A stretch of 64,000 nt of DNA from JABSSA01 sp039960995 (GCA_039960995.1 JBDVKF010000075.1:205045-269044), one strand, 5' to 3'; counted from the stretch's first letter, positions 43,972 through 54,136 are shown. The notes: generated by a model from the letters alone, not told the origin. Numbers and translations are program-made.

Positions 43972-44574
43972 ATGAAATCATCGAGATCACGGTCCCGGTC
44001 AAAGAACAATCGCAATAGATCCAATAGCGGCGGCAACGTCGTCAATCGGGTGTTTGATAGTTCCGGTCCGGAAGGCAAAGTGCGGGGAACACCCCAGCAG
44101 ATTATCGACAAGTACAATCAGCTTGCTCGCGATGCGCAACTGGCAAATGATCGCGTTGCGACGGAAAATTTCCAGCAACACGCCGAACATTACCTACGGC
44201 TACTCAGCGAAGCACAGCGTGAAATGGACGCCAAGCGCGAAGAGCAAGAGCGCCATAACCGCGAACGTCAAGCCGAACGGGATCGCAATCGTGCATCCCA
44301 TCAAGACGGTGAAACGAACGCGCCGTCAGCTGCACCAGCCGCAGCCGCAGCCGCTGTGCCATCAATGGATCCAGCGGATCAGCCACAGCCAGATATTCTG
44401 GACGCGCCTGATGCAGGGTCTTCGCTTGTTGAAACACCTGAAGACAAGCCAAAGCCGAAACCGCGGCGTCCTCGCAAACCGAAACCAAAATCGGAAGCTG
44501 CGACACCGGATGCACATCCGTCAACAGATGGTCCAGAATCTGACACGTCCGGACCCTCTGAAGCAGCTGAGTAA
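43972..44574 (+). CDS. DUF4167 protein, basic N-terminus and acidic tail
   Basis: 200 residues. The N-terminus is extremely basic and Ser/Arg/Asn-rich (SSRSRSRSKNNRNRSN), followed by the family core VRGTPQQIIDKYNQLARDAQ and an RNFQ-like HAEHYLRLLSEAQ helix. The rest is low complexity, Ala/Pro and Lys/Pro-Lys repeats (KPKPRRPRKPKPKSE). RNA or ribosome contact is plausible from charge but unproven. Placement after prmC is common in Alphaproteobacteria. Its stop codon directly abuts the rsmA stop. Confidence 0.9.
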   Translation: MKSSRSRSRSKNNRNRSNSGGNVVNRVFDSSGPEGKVRGTPQQIIDKYNQLARDAQLANDRVATENFQQHAEHYLRLLSEAQREMDAKREEQERHNRERQAERDRNRASHQDGETNAPSAAPAAAAAAVPSMDPADQPQPDILDAPDAGSSLVETPEDKPKPKPRRPRKPKPKSEAATPDAHPSTDGPESDTSGPSEAAE

Positions 44575-45417
44575 CTAAGTCTGCGCGAGGCTTCGTGCCA
44601 ACGCGCAGAACCCTTCGACTGGGACTTGCTCTGCCCGGTCCGTTGGTTTTATGCCGACAGCATTCAAATGATCTTCGATCTGTGGTGACTGCCCTTTAAG
44701 GGCAGCACGCAGCATCTTGCGGCGTTGATTAAAGGCTGCGGCGACAACGCGTTCTAATACCGCTGGATCGGCGTCAAATTTGGGTTTTGGCAGCGCTTGG
44801 ACATGCACCACGGCGCTGGACACCTTTGGCGCTGGGGTAAAGGCCTCTGGCGGCAAGGACAGCGATATACGCGCATCTGTGCGCCATTGGGACAAGACAG
44901 CCAAGCGACCATAGGTTTTGGACCCCGGTTGCGCGACAATGCGTTCAGCGACTTCGCGTTGGAACATCAAAGTTAAGCTGGTCCAATAGGGGGGCCATTG
45001 CTTGGGCGTCAACCATCGCACCAAAAGCTCGGTCCCCACGTTATAGGGTAAATTCGCGGCCACACGGATCGGAGGCGTCAGATGTTCCAACGGGTCGATC
45101 TCAAGCGCGTCGCCTTCGATCACCTGAAGCCGGTTGGGATAGGCTTGGGCAATTTCAGCAAGTGCAGGCAGGCACCGTGCATCCTTTTCAATGGCCAGAA
45201 CTTTGCGCGCACCTTCTGACAACAGTCCACGTGTCAAACCACCGGGACCGGGGCCGATTTCAAGTACATCAGACCCTGACAACTCACCGGCTTGTCGCGC
45301 GATTTTTGCGGTCAGATTGAGGTCCAAAAGAAAGTTCTGTCCCAAAGATTTGCGCGCGCGCAAATCATGTTTGGAAATGACTTCACGCAGCGGGGGAAGC
45401 GAATCTATTCCGGCCAT
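44575..45417 (-). CDS. rsmA: 16S rRNA dimethyladenosine transferase
   Basis: Dimethylates two adjacent adenines near the 3' end of 16S rRNA. 280 residues. Motifs: KSLGQNFLLDLNLTAKIARQ, DVLEIGPGPGGLTRGLL, VIEGDALEI, VAANLPYNVGTELLVRWL and LMFQREVAERIVA. The C-terminal helix region has FNQRRKMLRAALKG. Final gene of the lptF-to-rsmA unit, 4 nt after pdxA. Confidence 0.97.
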   Translation of the reverse strand: MAGIDSLPPLREVISKHDLRARKSLGQNFLLDLNLTAKIARQAGELSGSDVLEIGPGPGGLTRGLLSEGARKVLAIEKDARCLPALAEIAQAYPNRLQVIEGDALEIDPLEHLTPPIRVAANLPYNVGTELLVRWLTPKQWPPYWTSLTLMFQREVAERIVAQPGSKTYGRLAVLSQWRTDARISLSLPPEAFTPAPKVSSAVVHVQALPKPKFDADPAVLERVVAAAFNQRRKMLRAALKGQSPQIEDHLNAVGIKPTDRAEQVPVEGFCALARSLAQT

Positions 45418-45421
45418 CTGT

Positions 45422-46396
45422 TCAGGAAACCGTTGCGGCCATCTTCCAGGCCATCTTGCAAGCTTCGATCATGCTGGTCGGCGAGGCGATGCCTTTACCA
45501 GCAATATCAAACGCGGTTCCATGATCAGGTGAGGTACGGATGAAAGGTAAACCCAATGTGACATTGACCCCTTTGTCGAAATCTAACGTCTTGATAGGGA
45601 TCAGAGCTTGGTCATGATACATCGCGATCGCAGCGTCGTATTTGTCGCGCGCTGCTTTGTGGAACATCGTGTCAGCGGGCCATGGACCTGTGACGTCGAT
45701 GCCTTCATCCGCCAGATCATACACGACCTGTGTGATCCAATCCTGTTCTTCCTCGCCCATTGCGCCACCTTCACCCGCATGGGGATTGAGGCCAGCAACG
45801 GCCAAACGCGGCGAGGCCAGACCAAATTGCCGGCGTAACCCGTCATCGGTGATCCGAATGGTTTCGCGCAGCAGACCGGGTGTCAGAGCCTTAGGAACAT
45901 CTTGCAACGCAATGTGAATTGTCGTTGGAACAACACGCAGCTGATCGCTCGCCAACATCATCACGGCTTGATTATCCGTTCCGGCCAAGGCCTCAAGAAA
46001 TTCCGTGTGACCGGGATAGGCAAAAGATGCGCCGTCTTTCAGGACTTTCTTGTGGATTGGTGCGGTGACTATGGCCGACGCTCGATTTGATTGAACACAT
46101 GTTACCGCTTTGGCGATCACATCAATGACCCCTTGCGCATTTTCCAACGCAGGCGCGCCGGGTACGGAGTCGGATACAAAGCTGTGTTCCAAAACGGGCA
46201 TCGCTGTGGGCATGACGTTTTTTGCGTATTTGATATCGTTGATAACCCGAAACACCGCATCGGAAGGCAAGTGGCGTGGATCACCGATCCAAGCGAATGT
46301 CAGGTCATCTTTTAAAGCCGCCCACGCCTTGCAAGCGATTTCTGGCCCAATCCCCGCGGGCTCTCCGCACGAAACAACGAGCGGAGCCCGCGTCAA
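45422..46396 (-). CDS. pdxA: 4-hydroxythreonine-4-phosphate dehydrogenase
   Basis: NAD-dependent oxidation in the DXP-dependent pyridoxal phosphate pathway. 324 residues. Motifs: SCGEPAGIGPEIACKAW, VTAPIHKKVL, YPGHTEFLEALAG, AGLNPHAGEGGAMGEEEQDW with metal-binding His, and AMYHDQALIPIKTLDFDKGV followed by TLGLPFIRTSPDHGTAFDIA. Start overlaps the surA stop (ATGA). Confidence 0.97.
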   Translation of the reverse strand: MTRAPLVVSCGEPAGIGPEIACKAWAALKDDLTFAWIGDPRHLPSDAVFRVINDIKYAKNVMPTAMPVLEHSFVSDSVPGAPALENAQGVIDVIAKAVTCVQSNRASAIVTAPIHKKVLKDGASFAYPGHTEFLEALAGTDNQAVMMLASDQLRVVPTTIHIALQDVPKALTPGLLRETIRITDDGLRRQFGLASPRLAVAGLNPHAGEGGAMGEEEQDWITQVVYDLADEGIDVTGPWPADTMFHKAARDKYDAAIAMYHDQALIPIKTLDFDKGVNVTLGLPFIRTSPDHGTAFDIAGKGIASPTSMIEACKMAWKMAATVS

Positions 46397-47619
46397 TTGT
46401 TAAACACTTCGATGATGGCATCAGACCGGATGTCCTCCAAATAAGCACGCGCGAAGCCGCCAAACCGCTGCTGCTGCAGCTCTGCACGCACGCTGTCGCG
46501 GTTGATTTCTTCTTCTTGCGCAGGGGTACGCCCGCACAACATCAAAAACACCAGTGTATTGCCGTCTGCGCGCACGATGTTCGTGGAAACTTCGCCAGCA
46601 TCCAGTTTTGCCAATTCGATTGCAATGTCTTGCGGGATCTCTTCTGGTGGAAGGCTACCACGTTCCAGAACCTCTTCAGGCTGCCCCTTGGCAACGCCAT
46701 ACAGATCATCACACACATCAACTCTGTCTTTGATACTGTTTGCGCGCGCCAGAGACGCTTGTGAACGCCCCCCGTCGATGTAGTAGGCTGCGTATTCCAC
46801 CGCAGCATATTCACGCTGTGAGCGCCCAGTTTCTTCGATGTCTCGCAATTGGAACAGAGCAATGGCGTTTGGAATATTCAAAGGTGTTGTCACTTCGCCC
46901 GGAGCAAGCCCAAGGATCAAAGGACGCAAATTGGGCGGAAGCGTGGATAGATCGACCCAATCCAAACGGCCACCAGCCTGACGCGAAGCGGTCGCTGAAA
47001 ATTGACGCGCAAAGGCGGAAAATTCTGCTTCGGTTTGTGATTGCGCGATTTCTTCGGCGCGTGCACGCACTTGTTCGATCTGGTTAGGAGGGGCTGGCAT
47101 GATAAGTTCGGACAGCAAAACGCGTATACCCGAGGTACTGTTAGACGATGCTTCGACTGCGCGGTCGATATCGCTTTCAGTCACTTGAACACGGTTGCCA
47201 AAGCGTGCGCGAATGAGATCGCGCCAAGTCAATTGGGCGGCGACGAAATCGCGAAATGTTTCACGCGCGATCCCTGCGCCTTCGAGTGCCTCAATAAATT
47301 CGTCAGTCGACAAGTTCGCACGACCGGCAAATTCGCTCAGACCTTCTTGTAAGCCTTCATCACTCAACTCAAGGCCAAGGCTGCTTGATTCCTGAATGCG
47401 CAGGCGATCCTCAATCAAAGCGTTCAGTGCACCGTCTGGTGTCGCACCGGGGGCATTGAGAATTTGAAGAAAGCGAATGCGTTGCTGGACTTCGAATTCG
47501 GTTATGACGGATTCATTGACACGCGCCACTGGAGCAAAGACGTTTTGCGCATCTGTGGAAGTGCCACCGATTACAAAGGCCAAGCAAGCGGCGATTAGGG
47601 TACTTTTGATACTGCTCAT
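46393..47619 (-). CDS. surA: Periplasmic SurA-like chaperone/peptidyl-prolyl isomerase
   Basis: Escorts outer membrane proteins, including LptD, to the BAM complex. 408 residues. Signal peptide (STLIAACLAFVIGGTSTDA), SurA_N domain with VARVNESVITEFEVQQRIRF, a parvulin domain around 165-270 with AEFSAFARQFSATASRQAGG and LDWVDLSTLPPNLRPLI, and a long C-terminal segment with two late Cys (VCDDLYG, MLCGRT). The parvulin consensus is diverged. Position behind lptD is conserved. Confidence 0.92.
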   Translation of the reverse strand: MSSIKSTLIAACLAFVIGGTSTDAQNVFAPVARVNESVITEFEVQQRIRFLQILNAPGATPDGALNALIEDRLRIQESSSLGLELSDEGLQEGLSEFAGRANLSTDEFIEALEGAGIARETFRDFVAAQLTWRDLIRARFGNRVQVTESDIDRAVEASSNSTSGIRVLLSELIMPAPPNQIEQVRARAEEIAQSQTEAEFSAFARQFSATASRQAGGRLDWVDLSTLPPNLRPLILGLAPGEVTTPLNIPNAIALFQLRDIEETGRSQREYAAVEYAAYYIDGGRSQASLARANSIKDRVDVCDDLYGVAKGQPEEVLERGSLPPEEIPQDIAIELAKLDAGEVSTNIVRADGNTLVFLMLCGRTPAQEEEINRDSVRAELQQQRFGGFARAYLEDIRSDAIIEVFNN

Positions 47620-49778
47620 GATGCGTTTTTCCCACAGGCTCGCACGTGTTTAGCTGTCCCCGGAGAGGTGGAGAAGCCGCGTAGTGAAAGTGTTAAGCCA
47701 AAACTGGTCTGGGCCTCAACACTTGTTGATGATGTAAATCGTCTGTCGACACTGAAATCCATACGAACACATTCATTTGTATAGCCAAGACCCAATCCGG
47801 CGCGTGATGCGCGACCGTCATCAAAATCATATCGCCAATCTACGCTCGCGCTCCAGACATCGTTCAGGTCGAAAACGCTGTCGAAATTGAATTCAGATAT
47901 AGATTCGTCACGGTCTTCTTGGGCGTCTTCATCCAGAAAGACATATGAACCACTGATGGCGAAGCGATCAGTGTGCCAATCCCCACGAAGCTCGGCCTTT
48001 GCAAATTCGAATGAACTGTCAAACACACTGCGCGCGGTCAGCGCAAGACCATTGGCGGTCTTGAGTTGACCAGCGAACAAATAATCCGATGTTTCTCCAA
48101 ACAATCCAGAGGTGTTGGAGAACCCCGGTGTTTCATCGACGCGGTGAACTTGACCCACAGTGACATTTGCCTGCCACCCTGATTGTGCGTAATGAGCCCA
48201 GTTCACACCAATTGCCGCCACCGTGCCGCGTTCTCTGCGATCGACGGATGGAAAGCGCGACAAAGACAAAAGATTGCCTTCATCGAATTCAACGAATGTG
48301 CTTTCCTCATTTGGAACATCAAGGCCGTCACCACCCGTCCAGGCGATCTGTGCAACTGGTTCTAACAATTGGCGCGCGCCACCGGGTGTTGAGCGCACCA
48401 TTGGATACCGCAGGATCAGGGTGCCATAGGGGCTGATTTCTGCATCAGTGTCGTCAAAATCTGCGTCACTGATGACGCGAAACGCATCCCCAACGGCCCC
48501 AATGCGAACTTGTGTTTCAAGGCCGCCAGTGAACCACGACTTGCGCCAATCCGCGCCAAACGTAAAACGCAAAATGTCACGTCCGTCCGCAATAAGATCT
48601 GGGTCGGGGCCATCGACATCCAAACTCGATTCCCGAAAGTGAGCGTGTCCTTCTGCGTTTAAACGAAATTCTCCACCGATAACCGAAGGAAAAATCCGCT
48701 TTTCGTAAAAGCCTTCGATTGCATTTGTCGGGAGGGTCGAATTGTCTTCACCTTCGCGGATACTGCGATAATTGGTGAGAACAAATCCCGTATACTGATC
48801 CCGGCGCGCCCGGTCGATTACGACTTCGTTGCGAAGACGGTCCAAATCAGAAAAGGAATAATCCAACAGGTAGGATTCATCAGTCGTCGCTTGGATATCA
48901 AAGCTAAGCTTGTACCCGCGGTTCAGTTGGAATTTCCCGCTCCCGAACAAATAGCCGCGCGTTGATCCTTCCCGAAGATCATCACGTGTGATTGCTCCGT
49001 TAAACTCAATGCCACCACGCACAAAGGCCTGGCGATACCGGAATTCTAATGTGCGCGTAGATGTCGAATAGTAGGGTGTTAGGGTCAAGTCGCGGTGGTC
49101 ACCGAGCTTGATGAAATAGGGCACTTTGATGCCAGTCCCAAGCTGGGATGTACTTTGGATGGATGGAATAAGGAAACCTGAAGCGCGTTCAAGTGTTGGA
49201 TCAGGTAAGCGCAGGCGCGGCAGATAAAAGATGGGAACATTACGCACGCGCAACTGCGCGCCATCAAAATACAATTGCCGTTCTTCTTGATCATGAATGA
49301 CACGTCGCGCCCGAATTTGCCAAAGAGGAGGGCGGGTGTCGTTTTCACAGATATGACAAGATGTGACAGCAGTTGTTAAAAGCTGTGTGTATCGTCCATC
49401 AACACGGCCAAGTTCGACCGAGGCAAGTTGCAGTTGTTGACTTAAAACCAGTCGCGCACCGGTCAAAAGCCCATTGCGCAAATCACTGCTCAATTCAGCC
49501 TGATTGGCTAAAATTAAGATGTCAGGACCTTCTTCAATGATGATCGGGCCGGTGATGATCAACTGGCCGGTGGAATCATCATACGTGATCGATTCAGCGC
49601 GCAACCGCGTTTGGCCTTGAAACGCTTCGACGTTTCCTCGGGCAACCAAAACCCGATTAGAAGATATGCTCACTTCGTCGGCCACCAAAACGGCGGGTGG
49701 GGGGGCATCGGCGTCTTGGGCCAATGCAGCCCAAGTGCTGCACAGAAAGAAAAGGAGTCCAAACGCGAGCGCTCTCAT
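47616..49778 (-). CDS. lptD: LPS-assembly protein LptD
   Basis: Outer membrane barrel that inserts LPS at the cell surface. 720 residues. Signal peptide (RALAFGLLFFLCSTWAALAQ), an OstA-like jellyroll (VLVADEVSISSNRVLVARGN to about 160, with VEAFQGQTRLRAESITYDD) and a large barrel ending near FGLTLSLRGFSTSPG. A CHICEND motif and a late Cys may form the disulfide seen in this family. Overlaps surA by 4 nt and abuts lptG. Confidence 0.95.
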   Translation of the reverse strand: MRALAFGLLFFLCSTWAALAQDADAPPPAVLVADEVSISSNRVLVARGNVEAFQGQTRLRAESITYDDSTGQLIITGPIIIEEGPDILILANQAELSSDLRNGLLTGARLVLSQQLQLASVELGRVDGRYTQLLTTAVTSCHICENDTRPPLWQIRARRVIHDQEERQLYFDGAQLRVRNVPIFYLPRLRLPDPTLERASGFLIPSIQSTSQLGTGIKVPYFIKLGDHRDLTLTPYYSTSTRTLEFRYRQAFVRGGIEFNGAITRDDLREGSTRGYLFGSGKFQLNRGYKLSFDIQATTDESYLLDYSFSDLDRLRNEVVIDRARRDQYTGFVLTNYRSIREGEDNSTLPTNAIEGFYEKRIFPSVIGGEFRLNAEGHAHFRESSLDVDGPDPDLIADGRDILRFTFGADWRKSWFTGGLETQVRIGAVGDAFRVISDADFDDTDAEISPYGTLILRYPMVRSTPGGARQLLEPVAQIAWTGGDGLDVPNEESTFVEFDEGNLLSLSRFPSVDRRERGTVAAIGVNWAHYAQSGWQANVTVGQVHRVDETPGFSNTSGLFGETSDYLFAGQLKTANGLALTARSVFDSSFEFAKAELRGDWHTDRFAISGSYVFLDEDAQEDRDESISEFNFDSVFDLNDVWSASVDWRYDFDDGRASRAGLGLGYTNECVRMDFSVDRRFTSSTSVEAQTSFGLTLSLRGFSTSPGTAKHVRACGKNAS

Positions 49779-50876
49779 CTATCCGTCCTCGGCATGCAAA
49801 AGCAGCCCAAGCGCAAGCAGAATAGCCGCAATGGGCGCAGCCCATGCAGCAAGGAGAATAGGAATCTGCCCATTCTCTCCTAAAATCTGCGCAAAGCTTC
49901 GAACAAAAAACAAAGTGAACCCCAGTAGCACCGCGGCCAGGACTGAAATGCCTGTCCCCCCGAAACGGGTATGACGCATGGTGAACGCCGCGGCAACCAA
50001 GACCATACCGGCAAGAAAGAATGGACGGGATAATTCCGATTGGAACCAAACATGATGACGTCGGGCCGAGAACCCGGCCAATTCAAGCTGGACGATGAAT
50101 TCTTGCATATCCCAGATGGAAATACTGGCCGGAGTCCCCAAAGTTTCGCGGATACGGTCCAGCGTCAGAGTAGAGGGTTGTTCGAGAAGTTCATGTTCAA
50201 CGACGTTTGCTTGTGGGTTTATGCCCGCGACCAACGGCCAAACACGGGCCTTGCGCAAGGACCACGAACCATCTGAAAGGGCAGCACTTGCAGCATCGAT
50301 TCGGCGCACAGGCCCGGAATTGGGCGCATAGGCAATGAAGGTCACATCATACAAAACCGACGCATCTGTGTTCGAACGTGCCGCTCGAATGACTGTTTGT
50401 CCATGAGAGCTGCCCTCACGTAACCACAGCCCGTCTGCGGACAAAGACAAAGTAGATGCGCCGCCCGACCGGTATGTTTCTGCCAAGGCCGCGTGATGTT
50501 TAGATGCGGCTGCCACAAATGGCCCGAAAATGGACACGGTCAAACTGCCGATCAAAAAGGCAACAAAAACCGGTGAAAGAAGCGATCTCATGGCCGATCG
50601 CCCGGCCGCTCGGGTCACAACAAGTTCTGAACTGCGGGCCAGTGAAATAAACAAAGCAACCGTCGCCAAGATCATCAATATCGGCATAACTTGGTTCATC
50701 GTTGCAGGCACGTTGAAGAAAGTGAGCTCCAACCGTTGTCCGATGCTAAGGCCTAGATCGGAGAAACGTCTTGTTTGGTCGACAAAATCGACAAGGGAAA
50801 TCAAAGCAAATAGGATCAATGCCAGCGAGAAGAATGCAATCGCGAAACGGCGGGCGAAATAGAAATGAAGGATCAT
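49779..50876 (-). CDS. lptG: LPS export permease LptG
   Basis: Inner-membrane permease of the LptB2FG LPS extractor. 365 residues from ATG 50876, chosen because it overlaps the lptF stop as ATGA. Six membrane segments in the family layout: YFARRFAIAFFSLALILFAL start, two more before the periplasmic jellyroll domain (about 100-270), three after. Motifs: VPATMNQVMPILMILATVAL and SSELVVTRAAGRS. The stop directly abuts the lptD start. Confidence 0.95.
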   Translation of the reverse strand: MILHFYFARRFAIAFFSLALILFALISLVDFVDQTRRFSDLGLSIGQRLELTFFNVPATMNQVMPILMILATVALFISLARSSELVVTRAAGRSAMRSLLSPVFVAFLIGSLTVSIFGPFVAAASKHHAALAETYRSGGASTLSLSADGLWLREGSSHGQTVIRAARSNTDASVLYDVTFIAYAPNSGPVRRIDAASAALSDGSWSLRKARVWPLVAGINPQANVVEHELLEQPSTLTLDRIRETLGTPASISIWDMQEFIVQLELAGFSARRHHVWFQSELSRPFFLAGMVLVAAAFTMRHTRFGGTGISVLAAVLLGFTLFFVRSFAQILGENGQIPILLAAWAAPIAAILLALGLLLHAEDG

Positions 50877-51994
50877 GCTGTGCTCCTTCTTTTCCACCAC
50901 CCGGGGCGAGATGCAGAGGCCAGCAACAAGAACGCCAAAACAAATCCTAACGCACTTGGAACGTACATCAAGAACCAGTTCGCTGCGTCCTTTAGAACAG
51001 CACCGGACAATGCCCCACGCAATCCATCAATTAGAATGAGCAGGCCAAAGGCAACCACGACTTCGCGCCAGACACCAAACCTTGAATATCCACCAACCAA
51101 CAAGGTGGCAAACCCGATCAATGCAGTGACAACACAAAACAGAGGTCTTGCAAACCTCTCATGTAATTCTTCGGCGATTTCTCCGCGTGACGCGCTGGTT
51201 CCTGCGGCGACAGCAGCACTGTCCCGTATCATTTCAATCGTGCCTATTTCACGTATATTGGTACCCAAGGACTGATCTTTGCGCACCAGTGATGAGATAT
51301 CGAAACTAAAATCTTGGAACTTGCCGGTCGACAGTCTTTGATTTCTGCCATCATACCGTTGTGCAAGACCATCGATCATAATCAATGTCGTTTGATCCCC
51401 CTGCCGCACCAGATACGCTTGCGTCGCGGTATAGATCATTCGTTGGGAATCAATGCGACGATCCGCTAAGAAAACATCGTTCAAAACGCCATCTTCACCG
51501 ATTTCACGCGTATAGAATGTGACACCTGAGATTGGACTGAGGAAAGACCCTTCCGTCAACAGGCGTGCGGTTACGTTTTGCGCAATATCAGCTTCGCGTT
51601 CGCTTAACCGGGCCTGAGCCGCTGGGACTAAAATATGGCTAAGGGCGGACATCATAAGAGCGGAAATCAAACCGAAAACCAGAACTGGGCGCGCCAAACG
51701 CCAAGGACTGCGACCCGTCGCCATCATGACGGTCAATTCGCTTTCGTTGTTTAATCGGTTTGTGACGTAAACAGACGCAGCGAACGTCGCAATCGGCAGG
51801 ACAGTGATGATCAGTCTGGGCAAAGCCAGCGTACTGAACTCCAGAAAAACAAGTGCGGATTGACCATCGCCGATCAGCCGGTCAAACAGCGAAACAGCCC
51901 GGTTGATCCAGAAGATCGCGACCAGGATGAGCGCAAAAAAGCCGAACAACCATAGAAATTGGGACAGCATATAGCGGTCGACTCGGGTCAACAT
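50873..51994 (-). CDS. lptF: LPS export permease LptF
   Basis: Partner permease of LptG. 373 residues: first helix in DRYMLSQFLWLFGFFALILV, family motif NNESELTVMMATGRSPWRLA, a periplasmic jellyroll region (about 100-265) and three C-terminal helices. First gene of the lptF-lptG-lptD-surA-pdxA-rsmA unit, in which every junction overlaps or is within 5 nt. Diverges from pepA across 145 bp. Confidence 0.95.
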   Translation of the reverse strand: MLTRVDRYMLSQFLWLFGFFALILVAIFWINRAVSLFDRLIGDGQSALVFLEFSTLALPRLIITVLPIATFAASVYVTNRLNNESELTVMMATGRSPWRLARPVLVFGLISALMMSALSHILVPAAQARLSEREADIAQNVTARLLTEGSFLSPISGVTFYTREIGEDGVLNDVFLADRRIDSQRMIYTATQAYLVRQGDQTTLIMIDGLAQRYDGRNQRLSTGKFQDFSFDISSLVRKDQSLGTNIREIGTIEMIRDSAAVAAGTSASRGEIAEELHERFARPLFCVVTALIGFATLLVGGYSRFGVWREVVVAFGLLILIDGLRGALSGAVLKDAANWFLMYVPSALGFVLAFLLLASASRPGWWKRRSTA

Positions 51995-52139
51995 TGCCTC
52001 CGTGAACTAGATATAGCAGCAGCTAAAGATCACCTTAGCCTATGTTGAGACCCGGGAAAACGCGATTCTGCTCTTGAAAGCTTTGAACATATACGGCTTG
52101 GTGCTCCAATCGCATACCGAACATAATGGAGCACCCAAA

Positions 52140-53606
52140 ATGACTGACCTGACACCTGTTACTTTTGTCGAAACAGATTTGGATGCGATAAATTCAGCGA
52201 CAGGTCGTATTGCGATTTTGGTGACACCGGATGGCCAAATGGATCCGGCGGGCCGTCGCGTAAACAAACTGACCAAAGGGGCAGTGGCGCGTTATATGGA
52301 AAGCGACCGTTTTGGCAAATCCAAATCAGGTGATGTCAACAGTTTGGCCTTTCCAACTGGGTTGCAAGTGGATGCAGTCGATATCGTTTGTTTGGAAAAA
52401 CGTGCGGAACAACTGGATTTGCGCAAAGCAGGCGCGACCTTGGGGCGTTTGCGTGGCAAGACGGATATGATGATCTGCACTGGAAATCAGCGCAAAGCGG
52501 CAGAGATCGTCTTTGGAGCTTTGATGCGCGATTATGATTTTCTACCTCACAAGACCAAAGCAGACGCCGCCGAAGGTTCGTTCGTTGTTCATTCCAATAA
52601 GCCGGATGAACTTTCTGCCGCGGCGGCCCCTCTGATTGCCATAGCAGATGGTGCGTTTTTCACGCGAGACTTGGTGAATGAACCTGCGAATATTCTGACC
52701 ACAACGGAATTTGCCAATCGGTTGGATGCGTTGTCGGCACTTGGGTTGGACGTCGAAATTTTGGATGAAAAAGAACTCGCAAGCCTGGGGATGAGAACAC
52801 TTTTATGTGTCGGGCAGGGGTCTGATAGCCCATCCAAAGTGGTTGTCATGCGCTGGAACGGAGGCGGTGATGAAAAGCCATTGGCCTTGGTCGGAAAAGG
52901 TGTGGTCTTTGATACGGGCGGCATCAGTTTGAAACCCGCCGGGGGTATGGAAGACATGACCATGGATATGGGCGGTGCAGGCACAGTTGCCGGGGTCATG
53001 AAGGCATTGGCATTGCGTAAAGCCAAAGCAAACGTTGTGGGTTTGGTGGGGCTGGTCGAAAATATGCCGTCGGGTAATGCGACGCGTCCGGGTGATGTCA
53101 TAACGTCGATGAAGGGTGACACAGTCGAAGTCATCAACACGGACGCCGAAGGGCGTTTGGTTCTGTGTGATGTCATGTGGTACACGCAGGAACGTTTTGA
53201 ACCGGTTGGCATGATTGATCTGGCCACCTTAACCGGCGCGATCATCATTGGATTGGGTCATGAAAACGCGGGCGTCTTTTCAAACGAGGATTCGTTCTGC
53301 GGATCCTTCCTGAAAGCGGCGAGTGCAGAAGACGAAGGCGCGTGGCGTATGCCTCTTGGCAAAGGTTATGATGATCTTTTGAAATCCCGCATTGCAGACA
53401 TGAAAAATATCGGAGGGCGACCCGCAGGGTCTGTCACCGCGGCACAGTTCCTGAAACGCTTTGTCAAAGACGAAACGCCTTGGATTCACCTGGATATTGC
53501 GGGTGTTGCGTCAGTTAAATCCGAAACGGCACTGGCGCCTAAAGGGGCCACCGGCTGGGGGGTTGCTGCGCTTAATCGTCTTGTGGCTGACAAATACGAG
53601 AACTGA
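52140..53606 (+). CDS. pepA: Leucyl aminopeptidase (M17)
   Basis: Di-metal aminopeptidase that trims N-terminal residues from peptides. 488 residues from ATG 52140 with GGAG upstream; an in-frame start at 52074 adds 22 residues unlike the family. Motifs: RDLVNEPANILTTTEFA, VGKGVVFDTGGISLKPAGGM, MDMGGAGTVAGVMKALA, ENMPSGNATRPGDVITS and the signature NTDAEGRLVL. Followed by holC after 1 nt. Confidence 0.97.
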   Translation: MTDLTPVTFVETDLDAINSATGRIAILVTPDGQMDPAGRRVNKLTKGAVARYMESDRFGKSKSGDVNSLAFPTGLQVDAVDIVCLEKRAEQLDLRKAGATLGRLRGKTDMMICTGNQRKAAEIVFGALMRDYDFLPHKTKADAAEGSFVVHSNKPDELSAAAAPLIAIADGAFFTRDLVNEPANILTTTEFANRLDALSALGLDVEILDEKELASLGMRTLLCVGQGSDSPSKVVVMRWNGGGDEKPLALVGKGVVFDTGGISLKPAGGMEDMTMDMGGAGTVAGVMKALALRKAKANVVGLVGLVENMPSGNATRPGDVITSMKGDTVEVINTDAEGRLVLCDVMWYTQERFEPVGMIDLATLTGAIIIGLGHENAGVFSNEDSFCGSFLKAASAEDEGAWRMPLGKGYDDLLKSRIADMKNIGGRPAGSVTAAQFLKRFVKDETPWIHLDIAGVASVKSETALAPKGATGWGVAALNRLVADKYEN

Positions 53607-53607
53607 T

Positions 53608-54069
53608 TTGGGCGCGGCTTATTTCTATCATCTAACGCGTCGACCATTAGAAGACACGTTGTGCATGTTGCTGGAAAAATCCATGCAAGCTGGATGGCGT
53701 GTCGCCGTGCGCGGACCAAATGTGGAACGCCTAGCGTGGCTTGATGAAAAGCTCTGGCTTGGACCCGAAGAAGGGTTCTTGCCCCATGGGATGGTGGGCG
53801 GGGCGCATGACGCATTGCAACCCGTTTTGCTGACACAAGGACCGGCGGGAAATGAACCGCAATGTGTCATGACCATTGATGGCGCAGAGATCAGTGCGGA
53901 CGAACTGACCGGGTTGGAACGTGCATGTGTGTTGTTTGACGGAAATGATGCGCAGGCATTGGACGTCGCGCGTGGGCAATGGAAAACGTTGAAGGAGTCA
54001 GGCGCAAGTGCGCAATATTGGTCCGAAGACTCGGGTCGATGGGAAATGAAAGCGCAAACCGGGTCTTAG
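53608..54069 (+). CDS. holC: DNA polymerase III chi subunit
   Basis: Links the clamp-loader complex to SSB. 153 residues from TTG 53608, which lies 1 nt after the pepA stop and gives the family start (MGAAYFYHLTRRPLEDTL). Further motifs: MLLEKSMQAGWRVAVRGPNV, LDEKLWLGPEEGFLPHGMVG, CVLFDGNDAQALDVAR and a C-terminal AQYWSEDSGRWEMK. The pepA-holC pair is common in proteobacteria. Confidence 0.93.
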   Translation: MGAAYFYHLTRRPLEDTLCMLLEKSMQAGWRVAVRGPNVERLAWLDEKLWLGPEEGFLPHGMVGGAHDALQPVLLTQGPAGNEPQCVMTIDGAEISADELTGLERACVLFDGNDAQALDVARGQWKTLKESGASAQYWSEDSGRWEMKAQTGS

Positions 54070-54136
54070 TTGGGCAAACCTCAAGCGCGCCGATATTGTG
54101 TCGCTGACGTCAAACTGGCAGACTTAAAGATGGTTT

